DNA from: Alphaproteobacteria bacterium
GTDB lineage: Bacteria; Pseudomonadota; Alphaproteobacteria; Ferrovibrionales; Ferrovibrionaceae
Length of the DNA: 64,000 bases
NCBI GenBank assembly: GCA_017307375.1
Contig: JAFKFH010000008.1
Span: forward strand, 62,001-126,000
Reading direction: 5' to 3'
In this document: positions 1-10,461 of the stretch, in pieces
Layout of the letters: every line of letters starts with the position of its first letter
How positions within the stretch are numbered: position 1 is the stretch's first letter
Position numbers and translations under genes: made by a program
The notes under the pieces: generated by a model
The model's input: only the letters and a program-made list of their open reading frames with translations
Told to the model about the DNA's origin: nothing
The model's database searches: none

Positions 1-1426
<1,426 letters not shown>

Positions 1427-1447
1427 GGCCGTGACCGGCTCCCCAGT

Positions 1448-1466
1448 TAATGAATTGACTTCATTA
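1448..1466. promoter_or_regulatory. Inverted repeat, candidate operator upstream of the carboxylase gene
   Basis: A perfect 7-bp inverted repeat, TAATGAA-TTGAC-TTCATTA, lies 22-40 bases upstream of the carboxylase ATG (1426), in the 177-base divergent region. The AT-rich arms stand out from the surrounding GC-rich sequence. It is the size of a TetR or GntR dimer site. No adjacent regulator gene makes the assignment obvious. Confidence 0.4.
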
Positions 1467-1549
1467 CTGCCATATCCAGGAACGCTGTCAATGGTCAAAC
1501 TTTGGCCTGAACCGGTTTCGCAGCAGCGAAATGCGGCGACTCTGGACAT

Positions 1550-1562
1550 AGTGAATTTCACT
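1550..1562. promoter_or_regulatory. Short inverted repeat in the divergent promoter region
   Basis: AGTGA-ATT-TCACT is a perfect 5-bp inverted repeat 42-54 bases before the GTG start of the acyl-CoA dehydrogenase, followed by a further partial copy (CACTACT). It may be a second operator of the divergent pair, but it is short enough to be chance. Confidence 0.22.
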
Positions 1563-1603
1563 CACTACTGTACCGGCAACCGATCCGTGGGAGGAGATAT
1601 CAA

Positions 1604-2773
1604 GTGAGCCAGCAGTTCGACCTGACGAGCGATCAGCTCGAAATCCTGCATGCTGCCGACCGCTATGCCCGGGCCGAGCTCTATCCGCTGGCCGAGCGCA
1701 TGGACAATGAGGAATGGTGGCCGGCCGAAGCCTTCGCCAAGCTTGGCGGCGCCGGCTATTTCGGCATCACCGTCGATCCGGCCTATGGTGGCGTCGGGTC
1801 GGATCTGATGACCTCGGGCCTGATCCTCCAGGCGTTCTCGCGCTGGAACCATGCCCTCGGCCTGTGCTGGGTCGCGCACGAGAACCTGTGCCTGAACAAC
1901 ATCTTCCGCAATGCCGGCGAATCGTTGCGACGCAAGTACCTGCCCGACCTCTGCGCCGGCCGCACCGTCGGTGCTCTCGGCCTGACCGAACCGGGCGCGG
2001 GCTCGGACGCGCTGGGCTCGATGCGGACGACGGCGCGGCGCGACGGCGACCACTACGTTCTTAACGGCCAGAAGCTCTACATCACCAACGGGCCCGTGGC
2101 CGATGTGTTGCTGGTCTATGCCAAGACGGCGCCGGAAAAGGGCGCGCACGGCATTTCGGCCTTCATCGTCGAAAAGGATTTTCCGGGTTTCCGGGTGGCC
2201 CAGAAGCTGATCAAGATGGGTTTCCGCGGCAGCCAGACGGCGGAACTCGTCTTCGACGAGTGCCGGGTGCCGGCCGCGAACATGGTGGGCGAGGAGAATC
2301 GGGGCGTCTCGGTCGTCATGTCCGGCCTGGACCTCGAACGGGCGATGATCTCGCCGATCTGCCTCGGCATCGCCGAACGGGCCCTGGAGCTGAGCCTGGA
2401 TTACGCCAAGACCCGCAAGCAGTTCGGCAAGGCCATCGGCGAATTCCAGATGATCCAGTCGAAACTGGCCGAAATGTATGTGCGGGTCGAGACGATGCGC
2501 ACCTTCACCTATCGCGTGCTGGCCGCGGTCAACGAGCTCGAGGTCGGCGGCGGCGGACGCGGCGCGGTGCATGCGCTGACCGCGGCATCGGTGATGTATG
2601 CCGCCGAGACGATGAACAAGGTGCTCGACGATGCCGTGCAGATCCATGGCGGCTCGGGCTATATCTGGGAGGCCGAGATCAACCGGCTGTTCCGGGCGAC
2701 CAAGCTGCTGGAAATCGGGGCCGGCACGACCGAGGTACGCAAGCTGATCATCAGCGGCGAGTTGCTGAAATGA
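1604..2773 (+). CDS. Acyl-CoA dehydrogenase, isovaleryl-CoA dehydrogenase-like
   Basis: 389 residues, the normal length for the family. The start is GTG at 1604, set by the strong GGGAGGAG site at 1589-1596. FAD-binding and substrate blocks are visible: LGLTEPGAGSDA near 125, YITNGP near 159, RKQFGKAIGEFQMIQ near 277 and QIHGGSGY near 347. The usual C-terminal catalytic glutamate is missing (EIGAGTTEV), while GLDLERAM places a glutamate at 245, as in isovaleryl-CoA dehydrogenase. It would oxidise a branched or methyl-substituted acyl-CoA to the 2-enoyl-CoA, the step before a biotin carboxylase like the divergent neighbour. Citronellyl-CoA or isovaleryl-CoA are both plausible substrates. The stop overlaps the next gene by four bases. 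Confidence 0.88.
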   Translation: MSQQFDLTSDQLEILHAADRYARAELYPLAERMDNEEWWPAEAFAKLGGAGYFGITVDPAYGGVGSDLMTSGLILQAFSRWNHALGLCWVAHENLCLNNIFRNAGESLRRKYLPDLCAGRTVGALGLTEPGAGSDALGSMRTTARRDGDHYVLNGQKLYITNGPVADVLLVYAKTAPEKGAHGISAFIVEKDFPGFRVAQKLIKMGFRGSQTAELVFDECRVPAANMVGEENRGVSVVMSGLDLERAMISPICLGIAERALELSLDYAKTRKQFGKAIGEFQMIQSKLAEMYVRVETMRTFTYRVLAAVNELEVGGGGRGAVHALTAASVMYAAETMNKVLDDAVQIHGGSGYIWEAEINRLFRATKLLEIGAGTTEVRKLIISGELLK

Positions 2774-3663
2774 CCGAAGCCGAACCCCTCGGCTATACCG
2801 ACGAAGCGCTGGCCGGACATCGCTGCAGCCTGGCCGCCGGGCTGCTCGACGGGCTGACCGTGATGGTCTCGGGCGGCGGCAGCGGCATCGGCCGCACCAC
2901 CGCCTGGGTCGCCGCGCGCCTGGGGGCCAAGGTCATCGTCACCGGCCGGACCACGGAAAAGCTCGCCGCCGTCGCGGCCGGGATGGCCGCCCACGGCCTG
3001 GCCTGCGACACGGCCGTGGTCGACATCCGCAAGCGCGAGACGGTCGAGGCGATGTTCGACCAGGTCCTCGACCGCCACGGCCGGATCGACCTGCTGGTCA
3101 ATTCGGCCGGCGGCCAGTTCCCCCAGCCGGCGATCGACTACAGCCTGAAGGGCTGGAAGGCGGTCATCGAGACCAACCTGGACGGCACCTTCCACATGAT
3201 GCAATGCGCCGCCCAGCGCTGGCGCAAGGCAGCGACGGGCGGCAGCATCGTCAACGTGGTGGTTTCCCCGCGCGGTCTGCATCACGTCGCGCATTCGGTG
3301 GCGGCCCGGGCCGGCGTCATCGCCTTCTCCGAGGCGGTGGCGGTCGAATGGGGGCCGCTCGGCATCCGCGTCAACTGCGTGGCGCCGGGCGCCATCCGGT
3401 CCGAAGGCTGGGCAGTCTACCAGCCGCATGTGCGCAACCGGTACGCCAACACCAATCCGTTGCGCACGGTAGGCACCCCCTGGGACGTGGCCGAGGCGAT
3501 CCTCTATGTCGGCGGCCCGGCGGGCCGTTTCATCTCCGGCGATACGCTGCAGATCACCGGCGCCGGGCATCTGTGGGGCGAGGTCTGGACCACCGACAAG
3601 CCCGAGCCGTTCGTCGAAGCGACCCGGGCGTTCGATCCCGCGTTCAACAAGCCGGCGGAGTGA
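2770..3663 (+). CDS. Short-chain dehydrogenase/reductase, enoyl/dienoyl-CoA reductase-like
   Basis: 297 residues starting at the ATG that overlaps the previous stop (ATGA, 2770-2773), so it is probably translationally coupled. The nucleotide-binding motif SGGGSGIGR lies near residue 34 and the NSAG motif near 110. In place of the usual catalytic YxxxK the sequence reads SVAAR just before AGV. Loss of the tyrosine at this position is known in the 2,4-dienoyl-CoA reductase/peroxisomal enoyl-CoA reductase branch, where serine stands there and tyrosine comes from elsewhere; the lysine-to-arginine change is additional. Together with the acyl-CoA dehydrogenase and carboxylase it suggests an acyl-CoA reduction or oxidation step. 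The true substrate is unknown. Confidence 0.8.
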   Translation: MTEAEPLGYTDEALAGHRCSLAAGLLDGLTVMVSGGGSGIGRTTAWVAARLGAKVIVTGRTTEKLAAVAAGMAAHGLACDTAVVDIRKRETVEAMFDQVLDRHGRIDLLVNSAGGQFPQPAIDYSLKGWKAVIETNLDGTFHMMQCAAQRWRKAATGGSIVNVVVSPRGLHHVAHSVAARAGVIAFSEAVAVEWGPLGIRVNCVAPGAIRSEGWAVYQPHVRNRYANTNPLRTVGTPWDVAEAILYVGGPAGRFISGDTLQITGAGHLWGEVWTTDKPEPFVEATRAFDPAFNKPAE

Positions 3664-3666
3664 CCG

Positions 3667-4455
3667 TCACCGGCCGTTGCGTGCCATGAAGCAGGCGAAC
3701 AGCTCGCCTTGCGAAGAAATGCCGAGCTTGGCGTAGAGACGCTGGCGATGGGTCTTCACCGTCGCCAGCGACAGCCCGAGATTCAGGGCGATCGATTCGC
3801 CGGAATGGCCCTTCAGGATCATCAATGCCACCTCGCGCTCACGCGGGGTCAGGACCCCTGCGTCGAAATCGGCCTCGCTACGCACCAGTGGCTTTTCCAG
3901 CGTCGACCACAGCCGGGCGAAGATCGCCGCGACCAGCGGAAACACGAGGCGCACGGCAGCGACGCAATCGTCGTCGAATCCCGTGGACCTCGGCCGCGCC
4001 AACCCGATCTCGCCGACACAGCCGCCGGGCAGGCCGATCGCGATCACCAGTTCCTCCAGCCCCTCGGGCCAGCCATGGGTGATATAGCCGAGCTCTTCCC
4101 GTGCCGTCCGCCGTACTTCGAGATGTCGGTGCAGGTCTGAATCGAAATAGGCATCGGGCACCAGGTCGCGCATGCGGTAGACGCCCGGCGCCAGCCCGCC
4201 GCGCACCGCGCCGTAGATCGGATTCAGCACATAGGTCGACGACATGAAACGCTCCATCGCCTCCTTCGCCGACGCCTCGCGGAAGGTGTCGTGGACATAG
4301 ACCGGCCGGGCGTCGGGCCGGAACACGACCGAAACCGCCGACTGGAACGGCACGACCAGCCGCAACGCCTCGATCAGTGCTGCCGCGCCACCGGCCTGGT
4401 CGAACCGCGCCACCGCCCGGCCGAAACCTTCAAGCGCCTCCTGCTGGATACCCAT
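3667..4455 (-). CDS. LuxR-family transcriptional regulator
   Basis: 262 residues from the ATG at 4455, which has AAGGA eight bases upstream; ATGs at 4464 and 4497 are alternatives. The C-terminal 60 residues form a LuxR helix-turn-helix: LTPREREVALMILKGHS, then LSLATVKTHRQRLYAKLGI. The N-terminal 190 residues look like a sensory domain of GAF/PAS type (VVPFQSAVSVVF, LEELVIAIGLPGG) without the conserved acyl-homoserine-lactone binding signature I would expect of quorum regulators. It sits four bases from the convergent dehydrogenase stop and diverges from the class V PLP enzyme at 4540, which it may control. Confidence 0.8.
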   Translation of the reverse strand: MGIQQEALEGFGRAVARFDQAGGAAALIEALRLVVPFQSAVSVVFRPDARPVYVHDTFREASAKEAMERFMSSTYVLNPIYGAVRGGLAPGVYRMRDLVPDAYFDSDLHRHLEVRRTAREELGYITHGWPEGLEELVIAIGLPGGCVGEIGLARPRSTGFDDDCVAAVRLVFPLVAAIFARLWSTLEKPLVRSEADFDAGVLTPREREVALMILKGHSGESIALNLGLSLATVKTHRQRLYAKLGISSQGELFACFMARNGR

Positions 4456-4539
4456 CGCCGTCATCCTTTGGGCCGATGGCGGCCCGCCCGGCGCCATGAG
4501 AATGGTCGGGCGAGGTTATGTCCAGCGGAGGATCCGGTC

Positions 4540-5799
4540 TTGAACTACGACGTCGATGCCGTTCGCGCGCAATTTCCAGGCCTGACCCGCCGCGAGGGCG
4601 ATCGGGCGGCCGTGTTCTTCGACAATCCGGCCGGCACGCAGGTCGCCCGCATGGCGATCGACCGCATGGTCGAATCGATGGTTCACCGCAATGCCAATCT
4701 GGGCGGGCTGTTCACCACCTCGGTGCTGGCGGTCGAGGACGTGGCCGAGGCGCATCGGGCGGCGGCCGACTTCGTCAATGCCCGCGACCCCGACGAAATC
4801 TTCTTCGGCCAGAACATGACCACCCTGACCTTCGCGCTGTCGCGCGCGCTGGGCCGGACCTTCCGCCCGGGCGACGAGATCGTGGTCACCCGCATGGACC
4901 ACGACGCCAACGTCTCGCCCTGGCTGATGCTGGCCGAGGATCGCGGCCTGGTTGTCCGGTGGCTCGATTTCGACCTTGATACCTACGAATTCGATCTTGC
5001 GCGCCTCCGCTCGCTGCTGAGCGAGCGGACCAGGCTGGTCGCGGTTGGCCATGCCTCCAACCTGACCGGCACGGTCAACGACATCGCGGCGATTTCACGG
5101 ATGGCGCATGAGGTCGGTGCCCTGGTCTATGTCGATGCCGTGCAATATGCGCCGCACGGCGTGATCGACGTTCAGGCGCTGGGCTGCGATTTCCTGGTCT
5201 GCTCCGCCTACAAGTTCTTCGGGCCGCATTACGGCCTCGCCTGGGGCCGGCGCGAACTGCTCGAAGGCTTGACGGCCTACAAGGTTCGGCCGGCCAAGGA
5301 TACCCTGCCCTCCAAGTTCGTCACCGGCACCACCAACCGCGAGGAACTGGCGGGTATCCGCGGCGCGATCGAATACTACGCCTGGGTCGGCCAGCAGTTC
5401 GGCAAGGTCCCGGGGGCCTGCCGCCGAAACCAGATCATCGCCGGCATCGGCGCGATGGCCGATCACGATCTGGCGCTGACGACGCGGCTGATCGCCGGGC
5501 TGCAGGCACTCGACGGCATCAGGATCTACGGCATCACCGATCCGGCAGCGTTCGGCCGCCGGGTCCCGACCGTCTCGTTCCGCGCCGCCGGCGTCGCCAC
5601 CGAGGCGATCGCCCGCCACATGGCCGGTAAGGGCATCTATCTGTGGCATGGCCACAACTACGCCATCGAACCCTGCCGGGCGATGGGCATCCTGGAGGAT
5701 GGCGGCGTCGTCCGCGTCGGTCTCGCCCACTACAACACGCCCGAGGAAGTGGACTGGTTCCTCTCGGTGCTCGTGGGCTTCCTGAAGTCCAACGCCTAG
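4540..5799 (+). CDS. Class V PLP enzyme, cysteine desulfurase-like protein lacking the catalytic cysteine loop
   Basis: 419 residues. The start is TTG at 4540, because a strong GGAGGA (4527-4532) lies seven bases before it and homology begins there (NYDVDAVRAQFPGL). The PLP lysine is in CSAYKFFGPH (K225); the cofactor-stacking histidine is in TRMDHDANVSPW (H121). At the position of the SufS/IscS active-site loop (GHHCAQP) the sequence reads HGHNYAIEP, with no cysteine. It is therefore more likely an aminotransferase, lyase or epimerase of this fold than a true desulfurase. Its TAG stop shares the palindrome CTAG (5796-5799) with the convergent kinase gene. Confidence 0.82.
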   Translation: MNYDVDAVRAQFPGLTRREGDRAAVFFDNPAGTQVARMAIDRMVESMVHRNANLGGLFTTSVLAVEDVAEAHRAAADFVNARDPDEIFFGQNMTTLTFALSRALGRTFRPGDEIVVTRMDHDANVSPWLMLAEDRGLVVRWLDFDLDTYEFDLARLRSLLSERTRLVAVGHASNLTGTVNDIAAISRMAHEVGALVYVDAVQYAPHGVIDVQALGCDFLVCSAYKFFGPHYGLAWGRRELLEGLTAYKVRPAKDTLPSKFVTGTTNREELAGIRGAIEYYAWVGQQFGKVPGACRRNQIIAGIGAMADHDLALTTRLIAGLQALDGIRIYGITDPAAFGRRVPTVSFRAAGVATEAIARHMAGKGIYLWHGHNYAIEPCRAMGILEDGGVVRVGLAHYNTPEEVDWFLSVLVGFLKSNA

Positions 5800-7679
5800 G
5801 GCTTGCGGGTCAACTCGGCGATCCGCAGGCGCAACTCGGCCTGCTCGAACGGTTTGTGCAGCAGCGCGAACTCGCCGGGCAGGCTGGGCAGTTTGGTGAT
5901 GTCGGCGTAACCGGTGACCATCAGGATCGGCAGGTGGGACCAGCGTTCACGCACCGCCGTCGCGAATTCGAAACCGGTCATCCCGGGCATCGCCAGATCG
6001 GCAATGACCAGATCGACCTGGTCGTCCTGCGCCAGCGCGCTCAACGCCGCCGCACCGCTGGCGGTCTCGATCAGGTCGTGCCCCATGTCCAGCAACAGTT
6101 CCGCCACGACCTCGCGCACTTCCGGATCGTCGTCGACCAGCAGGATGCGTCGGGGCGATGCCGCGGCCGCGCCCGCCTCGGGCGCCTTCTCCTCGACCTG
6201 GACCACCCCGATCGACCGCGGGAAGAACAACTCGACGAGCGTTCCCTTGCCGGGTTCGCTGGTGATGGCGGCACCGCCCCCCGACTGCTGGGCCAGACCA
6301 TGGACCATGGCAAGGCCGAGACCGGTGCCCTGCCCCACGTCCTTCGTGGTGAAGAACGGTTCGAAGACGTGCTCCATCACGTCGGGCGGTATGCCGCAGC
6401 CGTTGTCGGCGACCGCGATGGCGATGTAGTCGCCGGCGGCAACCTCGGCCACCTCGCCGTCACGCAAGTGGCGGTTGCGCGTCGTCACCGTGATCACACC
6501 GCCATCGGGCATCGCGTCGCGCGCGTTGATGCAGAGGTTGAGCAGGGCCAGCTCGAGCTGCTCGGGATCGACGACCGTGGTCCACAGTTCGGGCGCCAGG
6601 TCATGCTCGACCCGGTTCAGCGCGCCGATGGTGCGCAGCACCAGATCGCTCATGCCGGTGATCACCGCATTGGCATCGACGATGCGGGGGGCCAGATCCT
6701 GGCGGCGGCTGAAGGTCAGCAGGCGCTGGGTCAGCGAGGTGCCGCGATTGGCTGCGGTCAGCGCATTCTCGAGCAGCCGCTTCAACCGCTCGTCCGGCGG
6801 CAGCTTGCGCAGGGCCAGGTTGAGGCTGCCGAGGATCGCGGTCAGCAGATTGTTGAAATCATGGGCGATCCCGCCGGCAAGCGTACCCAGTGCCTTGATC
6901 TTGTCGGCCTGGCGCAGCCGGGCTTCCATTACCCGCTGGTCCGAAATGTCGCGCTCGATGGTCGCCAGATGCGCGACCTCGCCGGCCGCATCGATGATCG
7001 GGATGCGCTGGACCTGGAACCAGCGCGCGCCGGCACCGGCACGCCGCTCCTCGACCTGCTCGGTACGTCCGCGTGCCGTCACCGCCACCGCATCGGCCCG
7101 CGCCAGTTCAGCCGCCCGCGCCGGCCCCAGGAAGTCGGTTTCGGCGCGGCCGACCAGCTGGTCGCGATCGTAGCCGAGGATCCCTGCCTTTTCCTGGTTC
7201 AGCCGGACGAAACGGCCCTCGCGGTCCTTGAACGAGATCGCGCCGCCGGCATGGTCGAGCAACCCTTGCAGCAAGTCGCGTTCGACCGCCAGGTCGCGGG
7301 CGAGTTGCCAGCGGGCATGGGCCCCGATCACCATGCTGCGAAGCGTGTCCGGGTCCCAGGGCTTGGTGACGTAGCCGACGATGCCGCCACGGTTCAGTGC
7401 CCCGACCACGGCGCCGAGATCGGCGTAGCCGGTCAGCAGGATCGCCTCGGCATCGGTCAGCGTCCGCGCCCGCGCGAGGAATTCGTCGCCGGTCAGGCCG
7501 GGCATGCGCTGATCGGAAATTATGACGGCGATATCGGGTTCGCGCCCCGCGATGGCGAGCGCCTCCTCGGGCGATGTCGTGACGATCAGGCGGAAGCGAT
7601 CGTCGAGCAGGTCGCCCAGGGCGGTGAGGATGTCGGGCTCGTCGTCGACGGCGAGCAGAAGGGGTTTTTGCACGGTCAT
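5796..7679 (-). CDS. Hybrid sensor kinase REC-PAS-HisKA-HATPase-REC
   Basis: 627 residues, soluble, starting at the ATG that overlaps the preceding gene's stop (ATGA). Domains: receiver 1-125 with phospho-acceptor D56 (ISDQRMPG); PAS about 140-255; histidine kinase with H273 in GGIAHDFNNLLTAI; ATPase with N-box LCINARDAMPDGG and G-box DNGCGIPPD; C-terminal receiver from about 510 with ADLAMPGMTG. The HDFNN H-box is of the hybrid-kinase type that passes phosphate to its own C-terminal receiver. As last gene of the chemosensory operon it probably acts as an output or integrating kinase: CheA could phosphorylate the N-terminal receiver. No DNA-binding domain is present. Confidence 0.92.
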   Translation of the reverse strand: MTVQKPLLLAVDDEPDILTALGDLLDDRFRLIVTTSPEEALAIAGREPDIAVIISDQRMPGLTGDEFLARARTLTDAEAILLTGYADLGAVVGALNRGGIVGYVTKPWDPDTLRSMVIGAHARWQLARDLAVERDLLQGLLDHAGGAISFKDREGRFVRLNQEKAGILGYDRDQLVGRAETDFLGPARAAELARADAVAVTARGRTEQVEERRAGAGARWFQVQRIPIIDAAGEVAHLATIERDISDQRVMEARLRQADKIKALGTLAGGIAHDFNNLLTAILGSLNLALRKLPPDERLKRLLENALTAANRGTSLTQRLLTFSRRQDLAPRIVDANAVITGMSDLVLRTIGALNRVEHDLAPELWTTVVDPEQLELALLNLCINARDAMPDGGVITVTTRNRHLRDGEVAEVAAGDYIAIAVADNGCGIPPDVMEHVFEPFFTTKDVGQGTGLGLAMVHGLAQQSGGGAAITSEPGKGTLVELFFPRSIGVVQVEEKAPEAGAAAASPRRILLVDDDPEVREVVAELLLDMGHDLIETASGAAALSALAQDDQVDLVIADLAMPGMTGFEFATAVRERWSHLPILMVTGYADITKLPSLPGEFALLHKPFEQAELRLRIAELTRKP

Positions 7680-9412
7680 GATGCGGGCCTGCCGTTCAAC
7701 GGCACGGCGATCGTGAACAGCGCTCCGCCTTCTGGCGCGCTGCCGATCGCGATGGTGCCATGATGGGCCTGGACGATGCCGTAGGCGATGGCAAGGCCCA
7801 GACCCATGCCGGTGCCGACGGGCTTCGTCGTGAAAAAGGGTTCGAAGATGCGTTCGCGCATCTCGTCGGGAATGCCTGGACCGCTGTCGCCGATCTCGAT
7901 GACGCAGGTTTCTCCATCCTGGCAGATCGAGATGCGGATGTTGCCCGAACCGCCGATCGCATCCGCCGCATTGCCGATGATGTTCATCACCACCTGGTTG
8001 AACAAGGCCGGGGAACACATCAGTTCGGACGGCCCGCGCAGGTCGCGCTGAACCGTGATGCGCCCGGACAGCTTCGGCGCCAGCAGCGCCAGAACGGTTT
8101 CGATCGCCGCGGCCACGTCGATCGACTGGAAACCGCCTTCGTCCAGCCGCGAAAACTTGCGCAGGTTCTGGACCAGCGCCTCGATCCGCTTCAGCCCCAT
8201 GCGCATCGCGCCAAGCCGGTCGCGCGCCTTGGCCAGCACGGGCAATCGTGCCGCGTCGTCGCCGGCGGCCTCGATCTGGCCCAGCAGGCGTTCGACAGTC
8301 CCCTGATGGGCCAGGATGAAGGCGAGCGGATTGTTGATCTCATGGGCGATCCCGGCGACGAGTTCGCCCAGCGACGCCATCTTGGCCGCCTGCACCAGCT
8401 TTGCCTGCGTATCCCTGAGCGACCGGTTCGCGTGGCCCAGTTCGGAATTGGCCTGGGCCAGCGCATCGGCCAGGTTGGCCTTGGCCTCGGCCGCCGCCGC
8501 CTCCGCCCGCGCCCGCTCGATCGCTATCTCCCGGTTGCGCAGCTCGGCCTCGATGCGCCGGTCTTCGTCCTGCATCAGCTTGCGTCGCAGCAGGGTGCGA
8601 ATCCGGATCTGCACCCCCTCGGCGTCGGCATCGGCGGGAATGACGTCGTCGGCGCCGGCGGCGAAGGCTTCGGTCAGCGTTTCGCGCGTTATCGCCGCAT
8701 CCCCGACGATCGCGACGATCTGGAACGTGGCCGTGTCGCCGCCGGGCGAGGCGATGTTGCGGTAGCCGTTCAGGCGACGGCACAACGCCATGCCGTCGAC
8801 CCCGTCGGCATGCATGGCGACGATGACGGCGTCGATGTCGCCGGTGGCGATCGCCTGGACGATCGCGGCCTGGTCGGCCGCCGCCTGCACGTCGTATCCC
8901 TCCTGCGCCAGCAGCGCGACAAGGTCGTCGCGCGGGCCGGGCCTGGCGTCGGTCACCAGCACCCTGGCGCGGCGAAACGTCGTGCCCGCCATGGCGACCG
9001 TGGCCTGATCGCCGCGACGGCGCAGCAGCGCGCGCATGCGCAGGACGATCAGGTCCCAATCCGCCGACTTCGCGACATAGGCATCGGCGCCGCTTTCCAG
9101 TCCCATCCGTTCAAGGTGGCGTTCGCGCGCCTCGGTCAGCATTAGCAGGGGCAGGCCGCGGGTCCGCGCATTCAGGCGGATCTGGCGCGACAACTCGTCG
9201 CCGTTCATGCCCGGCAGGTGATAGTCGGCGATGACCAGGTCGGGCAACTGGCCGTTCAGGCGGTCAAGCGCGGCCTCGGCGCTGGGCACGGCCTCGACGG
9301 CAAACCCGCGGCTTTCGAGCATGTGGCGGATCTGCAGCGCCTGGGTTGCCGAATCCTCGACGACCAGGACCTGGGTCGGCCGCGGCCCGGCTGCCTCGAA
9401 TCTGGCACTCAT
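7676..9412 (-). CDS. Sensor kinase REC-pseudoREC-coiled coil-HisKA-HATPase
   Basis: 578 residues, coupled by ATGA overlaps at both ends. The first receiver (about 14-130) has an intact acidic pocket and D63 ([11 protein letters not shown]). A second receiver-like domain (about 148-275) has alanine (A199, [12 protein letters not shown]) where the phospho-acceptor aspartate belongs, so it is probably a pseudo-receiver. An alanine/glutamate-rich coiled coil (280-345) leads into the kinase, H357 in [13 protein letters not shown], with ATPase boxes [21 protein letters not shown] and GTGMGLGLA. It has no membrane segment. The architecture resembles CheS-type kinases encoded beside ACF chemosensory clusters, controlled by CheA phosphorylation of the first receiver; this is inferred from context. 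Confidence 0.9.
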   Translation of the reverse strand: MSARFEAAGPRPTQVLVVEDSATQALQIRHMLESRGFAVEAVPSAEAALDRLNGQLPDLVIADYHLPGMNGDELSRQIRLNARTRGLPLLMLTEARERHLERMGLESGADAYVAKSADWDLIVLRMRALLRRRGDQATVAMAGTTFRRARVLVTDARPGPRDDLVALLAQEGYDVQAAADQAAIVQAIATGDIDAVIVAMHADGVDGMALCRRLNGYRNIASPGGDTATFQIVAIVGDAAITRETLTEAFAAGADDVIPADADAEGVQIRIRTLLRRKLMQDEDRRIEAELRNREIAIERARAEAAAAEAKANLADALAQANSELGHANRSLRDTQAKLVQAAKMASLGELVAGIAHEINNPLAFILAHQGTVERLLGQIEAAGDDAARLPVLAKARDRLGAMRMGLKRIEALVQNLRKFSRLDEGGFQSIDVAAAIETVLALLAPKLSGRITVQRDLRGPSELMCSPALFNQVVMNIIGNAADAIGGSGNIRISICQDGETCVIEIGDSGPGIPDEMRERIFEPFFTTKPVGTGMGLGLAIAYGIVQAHHGTIAIGSAPEGGALFTIAVPLNGRPAS

Positions 9413-10461
9413 GGCAGCAGCGCCTTCAGCTTCGGGCCGATCAGGTCCAGCGGCAAGGTCACCCGCGCGGCGCCGAGCCGCACGGCGGCGGCAGGCATGC
9501 CATAGACGACGGCCGAGCTTTCATGCTCGGCGATGGTATAGGCCCCGGCCTCGCGCATGTCGCGCAGGCCGATCGCCCCGTCCTCGCCCATGCCGGTCAG
9601 CAATACGCCGACCGCGCCGGCGCCGACCGACCGTGCCAGCGATTGGAAGAGCAGGGTTGCCGACGGCCGCTGGCCGGCCAGCGGCGGCGCAGCCGACGTG
9701 CGCAGAATGCCACCCGCCGTCATCGTCAGATGCAGGCCACCCGGTGCGACGTACACATGGCCGGCCTGCACCACCTGACCATCGCGCCCGATCACGACGC
9801 GGGGCGGCACGATCCCGTCCAGCCAGGCGGCGAAGCCTTCCATGAAGCTGGCCCCCATGTGCTGCACCACCAGGATCGGCAGCGGGAAGTCGGACGGCAG
9901 CGCGCCAAGCACGCGGGCCAGGGCCGGCGGGCCGCCGGTCGACGTGCCGATGCCGATCACCGACAGCCGCGCCGATGCCGCGAGATCGTCGGCCGCCGGA
10001 TCGGATGTCGCCGGCATCGGCCTGGGCTGGCCGATGTCGCGGCGCCGGACAACGGCTACCTCGCTCATGATGTAGAGCTGGGTGCAGATGGTCGACGCCA
10101 TCTCCTCATAGCCCTCGGTCGCCACGCCGACGGGCTTCTCGACCACCGACAATGCCCCGGCGCGCAGAGCATTCATCGAAATGCGCAGCGAAGCGTCGTT
10201 GACGCTGTCGGCGATGACGACGATCGGCGTAGGGCGCGATGCCATGATGCGCCGGATCGCCTCAAGCCCGTCCATGCCCGGCAGGCGGATATCCATCGAG
10301 ATCACATCAGGTCGCACGCGGTCGAGCAGGGCCAGCGCCTCCTCCGCCGAGCCGACGGCAGACACCACGGCCAGACGCGGATCCCGTGCGATGGTCGCGG
10401 CCAGAAGCTGGCGGACCACCGTCGAATCCTCGACGATCATCACCCCGACGCGGGCGGTCAC
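9409..10461 (-). CDS. cheB: Chemotaxis response regulator protein-glutamate methylesterase CheB
   Basis: 350 residues, the typical CheB length. The N-terminal receiver (1-120) has acidic residues IVEDST and phospho-acceptor D57 in SMDIRLPGMDG. After a linker, the methylesterase domain shows the catalytic serine in GIGTSTGGPPAL, the histidine in VVQHMG and the aspartate in LLTGMGEDGA. It would remove methyl esters from (or deamidate) the chemoreceptor once phosphorylated by CheA, opposing CheR at 14845-16284. The gene overlaps CheA and the downstream kinase by four bases each, so all are likely translated together. There is no cheD in the cluster. Confidence 0.96.
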   Translation of the reverse strand: MTARVGVMIVEDSTVVRQLLAATIARDPRLAVVSAVGSAEEALALLDRVRPDVISMDIRLPGMDGLEAIRRIMASRPTPIVVIADSVNDASLRISMNALRAGALSVVEKPVGVATEGYEEMASTICTQLYIMSEVAVVRRRDIGQPRPMPATSDPAADDLAASARLSVIGIGTSTGGPPALARVLGALPSDFPLPILVVQHMGASFMEGFAAWLDGIVPPRVVIGRDGQVVQAGHVYVAPGGLHLTMTAGGILRTSAAPPLAGQRPSATLLFQSLARSVGAGAVGVLLTGMGEDGAIGLRDMREAGAYTIAEHESSAVVYGMPAAAVRLGAARVTLPLDLIGPKLKALLP

